Positions 1 to 6,917 of a DNA stretch of 6,917 bases are shown in pieces (the first letter of the stretch is position 1; each line of letters begins with the position of its first letter). The DNA is from an uncultured Oscillospiraceae bacterium. GTDB taxonomy: Bacteria > Bacillota > Clostridia > Oscillospirales > Oscillospiraceae. Under the pieces are notes generated by a model, which worked only from the letters and a program-made list of their open reading frames with translations, searched no databases and was not told the origin of the DNA. The position numbers and the translations under genes were made by a program. The stretch covers positions 1 to 6,917 of the forward strand of contig CAKTXO010000080.1 in NCBI GenBank assembly GCA_934630985.1, in the 5' to 3' direction.

Positions 1-22
1 TTATGAAAGCCTTAGGAAAAGC

Positions 23-460
23 ATGGAACGAATTTTGATTATCGGCTGCTCCGGCAGCGGGAAAACCACCCTTGCCCAGGCCTTGGGAGAAAAGCTGGCG
101 CTGCCGGTGATTTCTCTGGACGGTCTGTGGAGTGGCAACGCCACAAAGGCGGAGTTTGACAGCCGCCTGGAGCGGGCGCTGGGTCTGGAAAGCTGGATCA
201 TGGACGGCAATTACGGCCGTACCATGGATGCCCGGCTTTCCCGGTGCGATACCCTGATTTATCTGGACTTTGGCCGGTTTGCCTGCCTGCAAGGTCTCCT
301 GCAAAGAAGACCTGTCCCCTGGCATCGGGTGAAGGAGGTCTGGCACTACCGCCGGAAAAATCACACCCGGGACGAGCTGTATCTTGCCAAGGCACAGCAC
401 GCAAATCGCCTTGTGCTGAAAAGCCGGAAGGAAGTCCGGGACTTTCTGAATACGATCTGA
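23..460 (+). CDS. P-loop nucleotide kinase-like protein (adenylate kinase / FlaR-like family)
   Basis: This 145-residue protein begins with a Walker A loop, G8-C-S-G-S-G-K14-T15, directly after the first beta strand (RILIIG). A hydrophobic strand ending in Asp (LIYLD, D82) fits Walker B. The pattern LPVISLD (about 27-33), then W58-I-M-D-G-N-Y64, then a basic stretch WHYRRK (107-112), and a C-terminal LKSRKEVRDFL matches the small kinase-like proteins often annotated as adenylate kinase or 'DNA topology modulation protein FlaR'. These are presumed cytoplasmic NMP-kinase-fold proteins whose substrates are not well established. Family members I know are about 165-180 residues; this one seems to lack most of the stretch between the basic RR pair (95-96) and the WxYRRK helix, which corresponds to the lid. 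The start ATG has AGGA at 14-17, 5 nt upstream. It is convergent with gdhA and shares a terminator hairpin with it. The fold is secure, but the substrate is unknown. Confidence 0.8.
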   Translation: MERILIIGCSGSGKTTLAQALGEKLALPVISLDGLWSGNATKAEFDSRLERALGLESWIMDGNYGRTMDARLSRCDTLIYLDFGRFACLQGLLQRRPVPWHRVKEVWHYRRKNHTRDELYLAKAQHANRLVLKSRKEVRDFLNTI

Positions 461-462
461 CA

Positions 463-498
463 AAAGTCCCCGGATTTCTTCGGAAATCCGGGGACTTT
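463..498. terminator. Bidirectional intrinsic terminator between convergent genes
   Basis: A perfect 16-bp stem (463-478 with 483-498) encloses the loop TTCG closed by C-G, so the plus-strand RNA has a C(UUCG)G tetraloop, an unusually stable loop. The stem starts 3 nt after the stop codon of the kinase-like gene and lies about 18 nt beyond the gdhA stop on the other strand. Short runs of A (462-465) and T (496-498) flank the GC core, giving a short U-tract in both directions, slightly longer for gdhA. The position between two convergent stop codons supports a shared terminator. Confidence 0.85.
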
Positions 499-516
499 GG
501 CATATTCAGAGCTTAC

Positions 517-2025
<1,509 letters not shown>

Positions 2026-3153
2026 TCACCGCACCCGGGGAAGGACTTCCTCCCGGAGCACCTGGCAAAGGGTTTCCAGTTCCTCCCGGGTGGTGTCCCG
2101 GCAGAGGGAGACCCGGAAGGCCGAGTCGATGGTTTCCGGCGGCAGAGCCATGGCCGAGAGCACATGGCTTCGGTGCCCCTTGGCGCAGGCGCTGCCCGCG
2201 CTGACACAGATACCGTGATCCTGCAAAATGTTGATGGTGTTCTGCACCGGAACCCCAGGGACAGAAAGAGACAGCACATGGGGAGCCTCGTGGCAGCCGT
2301 TTACGTTGACACCCTCCAGGGCTGCAAACTTCTCCGCAAATTCCCCGATCAGAGCGTGTTCCCGCTGGGAGTCCTCCCGGAAGGTAGCGCTGACGGCGGC
2401 GCAGGCGGCGGCAAAGCCGAAAATGGCCGGGGTGCCCTCGGTGCCGCTGCGGTAGCCTCCCTCCTGGCCGCCGCCCAAGAGCAGGGCGGGGAAGGAGCGA
2501 AGCCGGGGGCTGATGTACAGAGCACCGGCTCCCTTGGGGCCGTGGATTTTGTGAGAGGAAACGGAAATCAGGTCAGCGCCCAGAGACTTGGCCTGGAAGG
2601 GCACCTTCAAAAAGCCTTGGACGGCATCGGTGTGAAAGATTGCGTCCGGGCAGAGCCGGTGGGTGAGCTTTGCCATCTGAGAGATGGGCATGACGGAGCC
2701 TACCTCGTTGTTGACCATCATGATGGAAACCAGAATGGTGTCCTTGCGCAGAGCGGCTTTCAAATCCTCCGCGGAGATCTGCCCTTGAGAGTCCGGCTGC
2801 AAATAGGTGACTTCAAACCCCTGCCCTTCCAGCTCCTTCATGGAGTTTAAGATGGCGTGGTGCTCGATGGCGGTGGTGACGATGTGCTTTCCCCGCTTGC
2901 CCAGCCGTTTGGCGGTGCCGAAAAGAGCCCAGTTGTCTGCCTCGGTGCCCCCGGAGGTGAAGAAGACCCGGTCGGGCTCTGCCCCCAGGGCGGCGGCTGC
3001 GGTGTGCCGAGCCTGGCGCAGCTGCCGGGCGGCGTCGATGCCGAAGCCGTAGAGAGCCGAGGGGTTGCCCCAGTTTTCCGTAAGCGCTTTTGTCATCGCC
3101 TCCACGGCCTCAGGGCAGGGCTTGGTGGTGGCGGAATTGTCTAAATAAATCAT
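2026..3153 (-). CDS. Cysteine desulfurase (IscS/NifS-like, class V aminotransferase fold)
   Basis: This 375-residue PLP enzyme converts L-cysteine to alanine and passes persulfide sulfur to Fe-S clusters, thiolated tRNA and other acceptors. Visible features: YLDNSATTK near the N-terminus; TSGGTEADN (66-74); H98 in the EHH motif, which matches the PLP-stacking histidine of IscS; D176-A-V-Q179 contacting PLP; the PLP lysine K202 in SSHKIHGPKG; RSGTE (235-239); and the active-site cysteine C323 in SAGSACAKG. The loop after the cysteine reaches SHVL about two residues sooner than the longer CTxxxxxPSHVL form of classic IscS. The length is slightly below that of IscS (about 400). The ATG at 3153 has AGGAG (3159-3163) 5 nt upstream, and that motif overlaps the stop codon of mnmE. 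It is the last gene of a three-gene operon, directly after mnmE, which suggests it supplies sulfur for tRNA wobble uridine thiolation, though Fe-S assembly is equally possible. IscS versus NifS naming cannot be settled here. Confidence 0.95.
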   Translation of the reverse strand: MIYLDNSATTKPCPEAVEAMTKALTENWGNPSALYGFGIDAARQLRQARHTAAAALGAEPDRVFFTSGGTEADNWALFGTAKRLGKRGKHIVTTAIEHHAILNSMKELEGQGFEVTYLQPDSQGQISAEDLKAALRKDTILVSIMMVNNEVGSVMPISQMAKLTHRLCPDAIFHTDAVQGFLKVPFQAKSLGADLISVSSHKIHGPKGAGALYISPRLRSFPALLLGGGQEGGYRSGTEGTPAIFGFAAACAAVSATFREDSQREHALIGEFAEKFAALEGVNVNGCHEAPHVLSLSVPGVPVQNTINILQDHGICVSAGSACAKGHRSHVLSAMALPPETIDSAFRVSLCRDTTREELETLCQVLREEVLPRVR

Positions 3154-3156
3154 ATT

Positions 3157-3164
3157 CTCTCCTT
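3157..3164 (-). promoter_or_regulatory. Ribosome binding site of the cysteine desulfurase overlapping the mnmE stop
   Basis: On the minus strand the sequence AAGGAGAG shares bases with the TAA stop codon of mnmE (3163-3165). The next ATG follows 3 nt after the end of this motif, and 5 nt after the AGGAG core. This arrangement favours translational coupling between the two genes and fixes the start of the downstream one. Confidence 0.75.
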
Positions 3165-4524
3165 ATTTTCCCACGCAGAACCGCTCAAAAATCCGGGCAG
3201 TAATATCCTCCCGGACGGTGGCGCCAGTGACTTCGCCCATGGCCTCCATGGCTTCCTCTACGTCGGTCAGCACCGCGTCCGGAGTCAGTCCCAGCCCCAA
3301 GCTTTGCAGCGCCTGAAGCATAGCCTCATAGGCTCGGCGGCAGGCATCAAATTGCCGGGCGTTGGTCAGAATGGAACCGTCGCAGGGCAGCTGATTTTCA
3401 AACAGCCCGTCCACCGCCTGAGCCAATTGCGCCAGCCCCTCTCCGGTTTTGGCGCAGAAGGGAACCACCATCAGAAAGGGAAGATCGCCGGGCTCCACCA
3501 TGCGTCCCAGATCGGTTTTGTTGATGAGGGCGATGGCCTTCTCCCGATCCTCGCACAGCTCGATGATGGCATTGTCCTGTTCATCCAGAGGCCGGGAGCC
3601 GTCGCAGACGAAAATCACCAGATCGGCGTTTTCGATTGCCTGCCGGGAACGCTCTACGCCCATGGCCTCCACGGTGTCCTGGGTGTCCCGGATTCCGGCG
3701 GTGTCCATCAGCCGGAGCCGGGTGGAGCCCAGCATCACCGTTTCTTCCACCGTGTCCCGGGTAGTGCCAGGAATGTCGGTGACAATTACCCGGTCGTAGC
3801 CTGCCAGGGCGTTGAGAAGGCTGGATTTCCCCACATTGGGCTTTCCTACGATGGCTGCGGCCACCCCCTGACGGAGAATCTGCCCCTGGGAGTAGGTTTG
3901 CAGCAGCGCGTACAGCTGCTTGGCGTCCTTTTTCAGAAGACCGTAGTAGTTGTTCAGGCCGAAATCCTCGATGTCCTCATCGGGATAGTCCAGCACCGCG
4001 TGAAAATGGCTGCACAGATTTACCAGATCGTCATACACGGGGGCTAGCCGCTTTTGCAGCGCACCGCCCACCTGACCGGCGGCGTTGGCGGCGGCATCGG
4101 CGCAGTCCGCCTCGATGAGATCAATGACCGCCTCCGCCTGGGTCAGCGCCAGCTTCCCGTTCAGAAAAGCCCGCTTGGTAAATTCCCCTCGGCGGGCGGG
4201 CTTGGCTCCGGCCAGATACAGCCCTTCCAGCCCGGCAGCCAGAACGGCAGGGGAGCCGTGGCAGTGGAATTCCACGGTGTCCTCGCCGGTATAACTGTAA
4301 GGGGCTCTCGCGACAACGGCCATGCACTGGTCGATGACCCGACCCTGCTTGTCCCGGAGGGAGCCCAGAATCAGCTTCCGGTCGGCCGCTTCGGTAAGGG
4401 GGTGATGATTGTTTGCGGTAAATACCCGGTCGGCGACGGCAACGCAGTCGTCGCCGCTCAGGCGCAGAATGCCGATGGCGCTGACCTGATTTCCGGTGGA
4501 TACCGCGGCAATGGTATGAGACAT
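3163..4524 (-). CDS. mnmE: tRNA uridine-5-carboxymethylaminomethyl modification GTPase MnmE (TrmE)
   Basis: This 453-residue protein has the full MnmE length. With MnmG it adds the (carboxymethyl)aminomethyl group at C5 of wobble U34 in certain tRNAs, using a folate one-carbon unit and GTP hydrolysis. The N-terminal folate-binding, dimerisation domain (about 1-120) starts with DTIAA-like SHTIAAVST and holds the SYTGED (77-82) and EFHCHGSP (85-92) motifs. A helical domain follows, and the G domain is inserted at about 220-380: G1 G227-KPNVGKS234, switch I PGTTRD (252-257), G3 D274-TAG277, G4 N335-KTD338, and G5 as C357-A-K-T, where Ser-Ala-Lys is more usual. The C-terminus ends in C450-V-G-K453, matching the conserved C-[ILV]-G-K tail with its functional cysteine. 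The ATG at 4524 has AAGGAG 9 nt upstream, inside the last two codons of the NUDIX gene. It is the middle gene of the operon, not in the rpmH-rnpA-yidC-mnmG neighbourhood where mnmE often sits in Firmicutes. Confidence 0.97.
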   Translation of the reverse strand: MSHTIAAVSTGNQVSAIGILRLSGDDCVAVADRVFTANNHHPLTEAADRKLILGSLRDKQGRVIDQCMAVVARAPYSYTGEDTVEFHCHGSPAVLAAGLEGLYLAGAKPARRGEFTKRAFLNGKLALTQAEAVIDLIEADCADAAANAAGQVGGALQKRLAPVYDDLVNLCSHFHAVLDYPDEDIEDFGLNNYYGLLKKDAKQLYALLQTYSQGQILRQGVAAAIVGKPNVGKSSLLNALAGYDRVIVTDIPGTTRDTVEETVMLGSTRLRLMDTAGIRDTQDTVEAMGVERSRQAIENADLVIFVCDGSRPLDEQDNAIIELCEDREKAIALINKTDLGRMVEPGDLPFLMVVPFCAKTGEGLAQLAQAVDGLFENQLPCDGSILTNARQFDACRRAYEAMLQALQSLGLGLTPDAVLTDVEEAMEAMGEVTGATVREDITARIFERFCVGK

Positions 4525-4530
4525 ATATCG

Positions 4531-5139
4531 TTACTCCTTTATAAATGCCAGCGGATCGCCGGGACTGGCAATGAAGTGCATGAGCATATAGGCGCACATC
4601 AGAGCCACGTTTTCTTCCCGCAAAATCCGTTTCGCCTCCGCCCGATCTGCCAGAATCACCTGGATTTCCTCGGAGGCCTCCTCGTTCGCGCTGGTAGGCG
4701 TACCGGCGCAGTAGCCGAAGAGCATGGCGCAGCTTTCATCGGTCATTCCGGCGGTGGTGAAGAAGGGACGGGAAAAGGAACCCGCCTCCACCGGCGTGAA
4801 GGTCAGCCCGGTTTCCTCGAACATTTCCCGGATACCGGCCTGCGTCATTTCCTCTCCGTCCTCCACCAGCCCCGCGGGGAATTCATATAGATAGTCGCCC
4901 AGGGGATAGCGATACTGGCGGATGAGCACCACCCGATCTCTCTGCTGCCCGTAAATTCCATAGAGAATTACCCCGTCCGGATTGTTTTCGTGGGTGACGG
5001 CCTTCAGGGCACTGATGTTCTTTGCCCGGGAGGCTACATAATAAGGAGAAACCCGACCGTCCCGGTGGACGGCTTCCAGCTCAAAGCAGTTGAGAAACCG
5101 GTTGTTTGTCTGCTGACGAATGCTTTTGATGCCGCTCAT
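4531..5139 (-). CDS. NUDIX hydrolase, probable ADP-ribose pyrophosphatase-like
   Basis: This 202-residue cytoplasmic NUDIX protein carries a complete NUDIX box running from G90 through E96 and R104-E105-M-F-E108-E109-T-G111, i.e. the Gx5Ex7REUxEExGU pattern with the metal-binding glutamates intact. The sequence before it, IRQYRYPLGDYLYEFPAG (73-90), is typical of ADP-ribose pyrophosphatases and related nucleoside-diphosphate-sugar hydrolases, which would cleave ADP-ribose to AMP and ribose 5-phosphate. The exact substrate cannot be read from sequence. The frame extends seven codons upstream to a TTG, but the ATG at 5139 is preferred because GGGAGG (5146-5151) stands 6 nt before it and no such site serves the TTG. 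It is the first gene of the operon. Its last codons, AAG GAG, form the ribosome binding site of mnmE, and only 6 nt separate the two genes. A role linked to tRNA modification is not implied by the family. Confidence 0.92.
   Translation of the reverse strand: MSGIKSIRQQTNNRFLNCFELEAVHRDGRVSPYYVASRAKNISALKAVTHENNPDGVILYGIYGQQRDRVVLIRQYRYPLGDYLYEFPAGLVEDGEEMTQAGIREMFEETGLTFTPVEAGSFSRPFFTTAGMTDESCAMLFGYCAGTPTSANEEASEEIQVILADRAEAKRILREENVALMCAYMLMHFIASPGDPLAFIKE
4534..4539 (-). promoter_or_regulatory. mnmE ribosome binding site within the end of the NUDIX gene
   Basis: AAGGAG on the minus strand is made of the last two sense codons (Lys-Glu) of the NUDIX gene, just before its TAA, and lies 9 nt from the mnmE ATG. 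Ribosomes finishing the NUDIX gene would cover this site, so coupled translation is likely. Confidence 0.75.
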
Positions 5140-5168
5140 AGCGTGCCTCCCGAAAGCCAATATGAAAT

Positions 5169-5197
5169 ACTATAACATTATGGAGTAAAAAAAGCAA
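5169..5197 (-). promoter_or_regulatory. SigA promoter of the NUDIX-mnmE-cysteine desulfurase operon
   Basis: On the minus strand, TTGCTT (5192-5197) and TATAGT (5169-5174) are 17 nt apart, with TGT just before the -10 (extended -10). The predicted start is near 5162, giving a leader of about 20 nt that carries GGGAGG. It lies in the roughly 90-bp gap shared with the divergent germination gene, so the two transcripts diverge from the same short region. Confidence 0.72.
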
Positions 5198-5230
5198 TAT
5201 CCGGACAGACTGACTTTTGAGGTGAATCAG

Positions 5231-6637
5231 GTGACGGACAGGGAAATCCGGGGGCAGTTCCCGGAGGTAAGCGATTTTATTCCCAGACAGCTTCGGTGCT
5301 GCGGCTTTACCATTTACGCCTATGCCATCGATGGGCTGGTATCCGGCGGGGATATGTCGGAGTATATCCTCAAGCCCATTACGGAGCATCTGCGGGGGCA
5401 GACCATGGGGGAGCTTTACGAGAAAGCCCTTCACGGAGGGGTTTATAACAGTGTGGCGGAGCCCTGTGAGGACTTGCGGACGGTTTTCAAAAAGCTGGTC
5501 AACGGCTTCTGTGTGGTGCTGTTCCCGGAGGCCGGAGCCATTGCTTTTGAAATCAAAACCGGAGTCAACCGGGGGCCGGATGCCCCGGAGGTGGAAAACA
5601 CCGTCAAGGGGCCGAAGGATGCTTTCGTGGAAACCATCCGCATCAATACCAGCCTCCTGCGGCGGCATCTTCGGACGCCAGATCTGCGGATTTTTGCCTT
5701 AACCGTGGGCAGACGGAGCCTGACCAATGTGGCGGTGGTGTGGATCGACGGCCTGACCAACCCCGGGCTGGTAGAGAAAATGAAGGAAAGGCTTACGGAA
5801 ATCGACATTGACGCGCTGATTTCTCCCTCGGCAGTGGAGGAGTACGTCACCGGCTCCCGCATCACCGCCTTTCCGCTGATTCAATATACCGAGCGGCCTG
5901 ACCGGTTCAGCCAGGGGCTGCTGGACGGACGGGTGGGTCTGCTGGTGGACGGCCTGCCCCTGGGCTACCTGGCACCGGCCACCCTCGGATATCTGATGGA
6001 GAGCATGGAGGATCGGAGCCGGGATTTCATTTCCGCTTCCTGCATCCGGGTTCTGCGCTATGGCGCGCTGGCTCTGAATCTGCTGCTGACTGCCGTGTAT
6101 ATTGCGCTGGTGGAGTTCCATCCGGGACTTCTGCCGGAGCGGCTGCTGAATATTATTCTCACCAGCCGTCAGGAGGTGCCCTTTTCCACGGCGGCGGAGG
6201 CGCTGGGTCTTCTGATTGCCTTTGAGCTGTTGCAGGAATCAGGCGTCCATCTGCCCCAGGCCATCGGCCAGTCCGTTTCCACCATCGGCGGTATCGTGGT
6301 GGGAACGGCGGCGGTGGAGGCGGGGCTGATTTCCCCGGTGGTGCTGATTGTGGTGAGTATCGCCGGGGTCTGCGGCTTCATTCTGCCCAACCGGGATTTG
6401 GCGGAGGCCATTCGGGTGTGCCGGTTCGGATTGGGAGTGCTGGCGGCTTTCTTTGGGTTCTGGGGAATCGCTGCGGGACTGATCGGGATATTCTGGCACC
6501 TGAGTACCATTCGCTGCCTGGGCGTGCCGTATTTGCAGTGGTCACCGGCGGGCAGAGGCATCCTCCGAAAACGCTTGAAGCACCAGAAATGGCGTGATGA
6601 CAGACTGCATCCCAAGGATCGAAAAAATCAGCGATAA
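5231..6637 (+). CDS. GerA-family spore germination protein (A-subunit / SpoVAF-like)
   Basis: This 468-residue protein has the length of GerAA/SpoVAF proteins (about 480-490). It would sit in the inner membrane of the spore, where A subunits join B and C proteins to form nutrient-sensing germinant receptors. A soluble N-terminal region (about 1-270) includes the hallmark [27 protein letters not shown] stretch (126-152, key residues G127, P128, E134, N139, R144-R145), followed by [10 protein letters not shown] (234-243). The membrane region has hydrophobic segments near 277-294, 322-335, 350-364, 369-385 and 402-424. It includes the conserved [23 protein letters not shown] and [18 protein letters not shown] blocks (about 316-358). 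The tail is basic (LHPKDRKNQ), as in the family. GTG at 5231 is preferred over GTG at 5222 because GAGGTG (5219-5224) is 6 nt before it and the earlier GTG overlaps that site. No GerB or GerC gene follows in the window. GerAA and SpoVAF cannot be separated on this evidence. Confidence 0.9.
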   Translation: MTDREIRGQFPEVSDFIPRQLRCCGFTIYAYAIDGLVSGGDMSEYILKPITEHLRGQTMGELYEKALHGGVYNSVAEPCEDLRTVFKKLVNGFCVVLFPEAGAIAFEIKTGVNRGPDAPEVENTVKGPKDAFVETIRINTSLLRRHLRTPDLRIFALTVGRRSLTNVAVVWIDGLTNPGLVEKMKERLTEIDIDALISPSAVEEYVTGSRITAFPLIQYTERPDRFSQGLLDGRVGLLVDGLPLGYLAPATLGYLMESMEDRSRDFISASCIRVLRYGALALNLLLTAVYIALVEFHPGLLPERLLNIILTSRQEVPFSTAAEALGLLIAFELLQESGVHLPQAIGQSVSTIGGIVVGTAAVEAGLISPVVLIVVSIAGVCGFILPNRDLAEAIRVCRFGLGVLAAFFGFWGIAAGLIGIFWHLSTIRCLGVPYLQWSPAGRGILRKRLKHQKWRDDRLHPKDRKNQR

Positions 6638-6648
6638 TACTATTTCTT

Positions 6649-6673
6649 GATAAAATGATGAAATCATTTTATT
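6649..6673 (+). terminator. AT-rich hairpin after the germination gene, possible terminator
   Basis: Bases 6650-6659 pair with 6663-6672 (10 bp, extended by one G-T pair) around a 3-nt GAA loop. It begins about 12 nt after the stop codon of the germination gene. The 3' arm itself contains TTTTATT, so a U-rich stretch exists but lies inside the stem, and the stem is AT-rich. This is a weak intrinsic terminator at best; it may act together with the GC-rich hairpins that follow. Confidence 0.45.
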
Positions 6674-6766
6674 CTGCCGTTTCACGGCAGACCGCCTGGG
6701 CGGCGGTAAGAAATGTATTGACTTCGTTTTTAAGCGGCAGTTGCCGCTGGCCGCAATCCTGCGGCC

Positions 6767-6794
6767 TAATAAAACGCTTTTAAGCGTTTTATTA
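6767..6794. terminator. Long near-palindromic hairpin upstream of the right-edge promoter
   Basis: A 13-bp perfect stem with a 2-nt loop (or 12 bp with a 4-nt loop) has ends rich in A and T: TAATAAAACGC on the left arm and its complement on the right. The right arm carries TTTTATTA, and the symmetry means the same holds for the other strand. It could end transcription coming from the germination gene just before the next promoter, but no U-run follows the stem on either strand, so the terminator role is tentative. Confidence 0.45.
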
Positions 6795-6851
6795 AAAACT
6801 CGTATAAAAACGCAAAAAGTGCTTGACAAACGTTAGGTGACGTGCTAATAT
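6794..6851 (+). promoter_or_regulatory. Strong SigA promoter with A-tract (UP-like) upstream region
   Basis: TTGACA (6823-6828, full consensus) and TAATAT (6846-6851) are separated by 17 nt, and TGC (6843-6845) precedes the -10 as an extended -10. Three runs of five A's (6794-6798, 6806-6810, 6814-6818) lie at about -40 to -64 from the predicted start near 6858, where UP elements bind the RNA polymerase alpha subunit. The spacer contains ACGT-N6-ACGT (6830-6833 and 6840-6843), a possible operator or chance. This is the strongest promoter in the window and faces right, out of it. Such architecture is usual for rRNA, tRNA or other abundant transcripts, but the product is not visible. Confidence 0.8.
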
Positions 6852-6856
6852 ATGCA

Positions 6857-6917
6857 AGCTGTCCGCGAGAGCGGGTCGCAGGAGCTCAGAAAATGAAGAA
6901 TATGTAAAGAATTTGAA
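6857..6917 (+). other. 5' leader of an unidentified transcript: small hairpin, Shine-Dalgarno-like site and 4-codon ORF
   Basis: Just after the predicted start, CCGC-GAGA-GCGG (6863-6874) forms a stem with a GNRA-type tetraloop, extendable by two G-U pairs; AGCT at 6857-6860 can pair with AGCT at 6883-6886 around it. AGGAG (6880-6884) lies 8 nt before ATG at 6893, which reads Met-Lys-Asn-Met and then TAA at 6905. So either this is a tiny leader peptide, or the AGGAG and ATG are chance features of a non-coding leader such as that of an rRNA operon. No tRNA, rRNA or known riboswitch core is visible before the window ends. Confidence 0.35.

Larger units (their letters stand above)
6649..6794. 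repeat. Cluster of six adjacent hairpins (inverted repeats)
   Basis: Six perfect inverted repeats lie almost end to end. H1 is 6650-6659/6663-6672. H2 is 6674-6680/6684-6690 (CTGCCGT, loop TTC). H3 is 6691-6696/6702-6707 (ACCGCC/GGCGGT). H4 is 6733-6738/6743-6748 (AGCGGC/GCCGCT). H5 is 6749-6755/6760-6766 (GGCCGCA/TGCGGCC). H6 is 6767-6779/6782-6794 (13 bp, AT-rich ends). Only one real spacer exists, 25 nt between H3 and H4 (6708-6732). The outer two are AT-rich and the inner four GC-rich. H2 and H4 share CGGCAG/TGCCG, so 6674-6679 could also pair with 6735-6740. No gene covers this stretch. It could be a compound terminator, a mosaic intergenic repeat or an RNA element; I cannot decide which. 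Confidence 0.8.

Noticed and set aside
1..22. Tail of an upstream gene
   Set aside because: Only 22 bases precede the first gene; stop triplets occur at 4-6 and 13-15, but nothing shows which, if either, ends a real gene.
5140..5160. TTG start seven codons upstream for the NUDIX gene
   Set aside because: The ATG at 5139 has GGGAGG 6 nt upstream; the TTG has no ribosome site, and starting there would place GGGAGG inside the coding region.
5155..5190. SigF/SigG sporulation promoter for the germination gene
   Set aside because: CATTATG at 5176-5182 resembles a SigG -10 and AATA at 5159-5162 a -35, but the spacing of 13 nt is too short and the match is partial, so I do not list it.
6717..6745. 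TTGACT at 6718-6723 as a promoter -35
   Set aside because: At 17 nt downstream the sequence is GC-rich hairpin (TTGCCG), with no -10 element.
6649..6794. CRISPR array
   Set aside because: The hairpins differ in sequence and there are no direct repeats with unique spacers.
6542..6829. 95-codon minus-strand open frame at the right edge
   Set aside because: It crosses the hairpin cluster and the end of the germination gene on the opposite strand and shows no domain or ribosome site.

Overview
The window looks like chromosomal DNA of a spore-forming, fairly GC-rich Firmicute, most likely a Clostridia member of the Oscillospiraceae/Ruminococcaceae type. This is inferred from a GerA-family germination protein, a cysteine desulfurase with the short C-A-K-G loop common in Clostridia, strong AGGAGG-type ribosome binding sites, AT-rich intergenic regions between GC-rich genes, and SigA promoters with extended -10 elements. 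The rank is an inference; no 16S or other marker is present.

Layout. (1) 23-460, plus: a small P-loop kinase-like protein of the adenylate kinase/FlaR-like group. It converges on gdhA, and a perfect 16-bp hairpin (463-498) sits between the two stop codons. (2) 517-1851, minus: NADP-type glutamate dehydrogenase (gdhA) with its own promoter (1891-1919). (3) 1952-1995: a terminator closing the next minus-strand operon. (4) 2026-5139, minus: a tight three-gene operon, transcribed in the order NUDIX hydrolase, mnmE, cysteine desulfurase, with 6- and 9-nt gaps and a SigA promoter at 5169-5197. (5) 5231-6637, plus: a divergent GerA-family spore germination membrane protein without visible B or C partners. 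(6) 6638-6917: a gene-free stretch with six hairpins packed into about 145 bp, then a very strong promoter with A-tracts upstream, and the start of a structured transcript that leaves the window.

How the genes fit together. MnmE and the cysteine desulfurase plausibly serve the same modification: MnmE helps make the 5-substituent of tRNA wobble uridine 34, and cysteine desulfurases supply sulfur for its 2-thiolation. The NUDIX protein is a probable ADP-ribose-type pyrophosphatase. gdhA is a separate unit for ammonia assimilation or glutamate turnover. The germination gene is separate and presumably sporulation-controlled, though I could not find a convincing sporulation promoter.

Most genes here are ordinary housekeeping genes. 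The least explained part is the right edge: the hairpin cluster and the strong promoter whose product lies outside the window.
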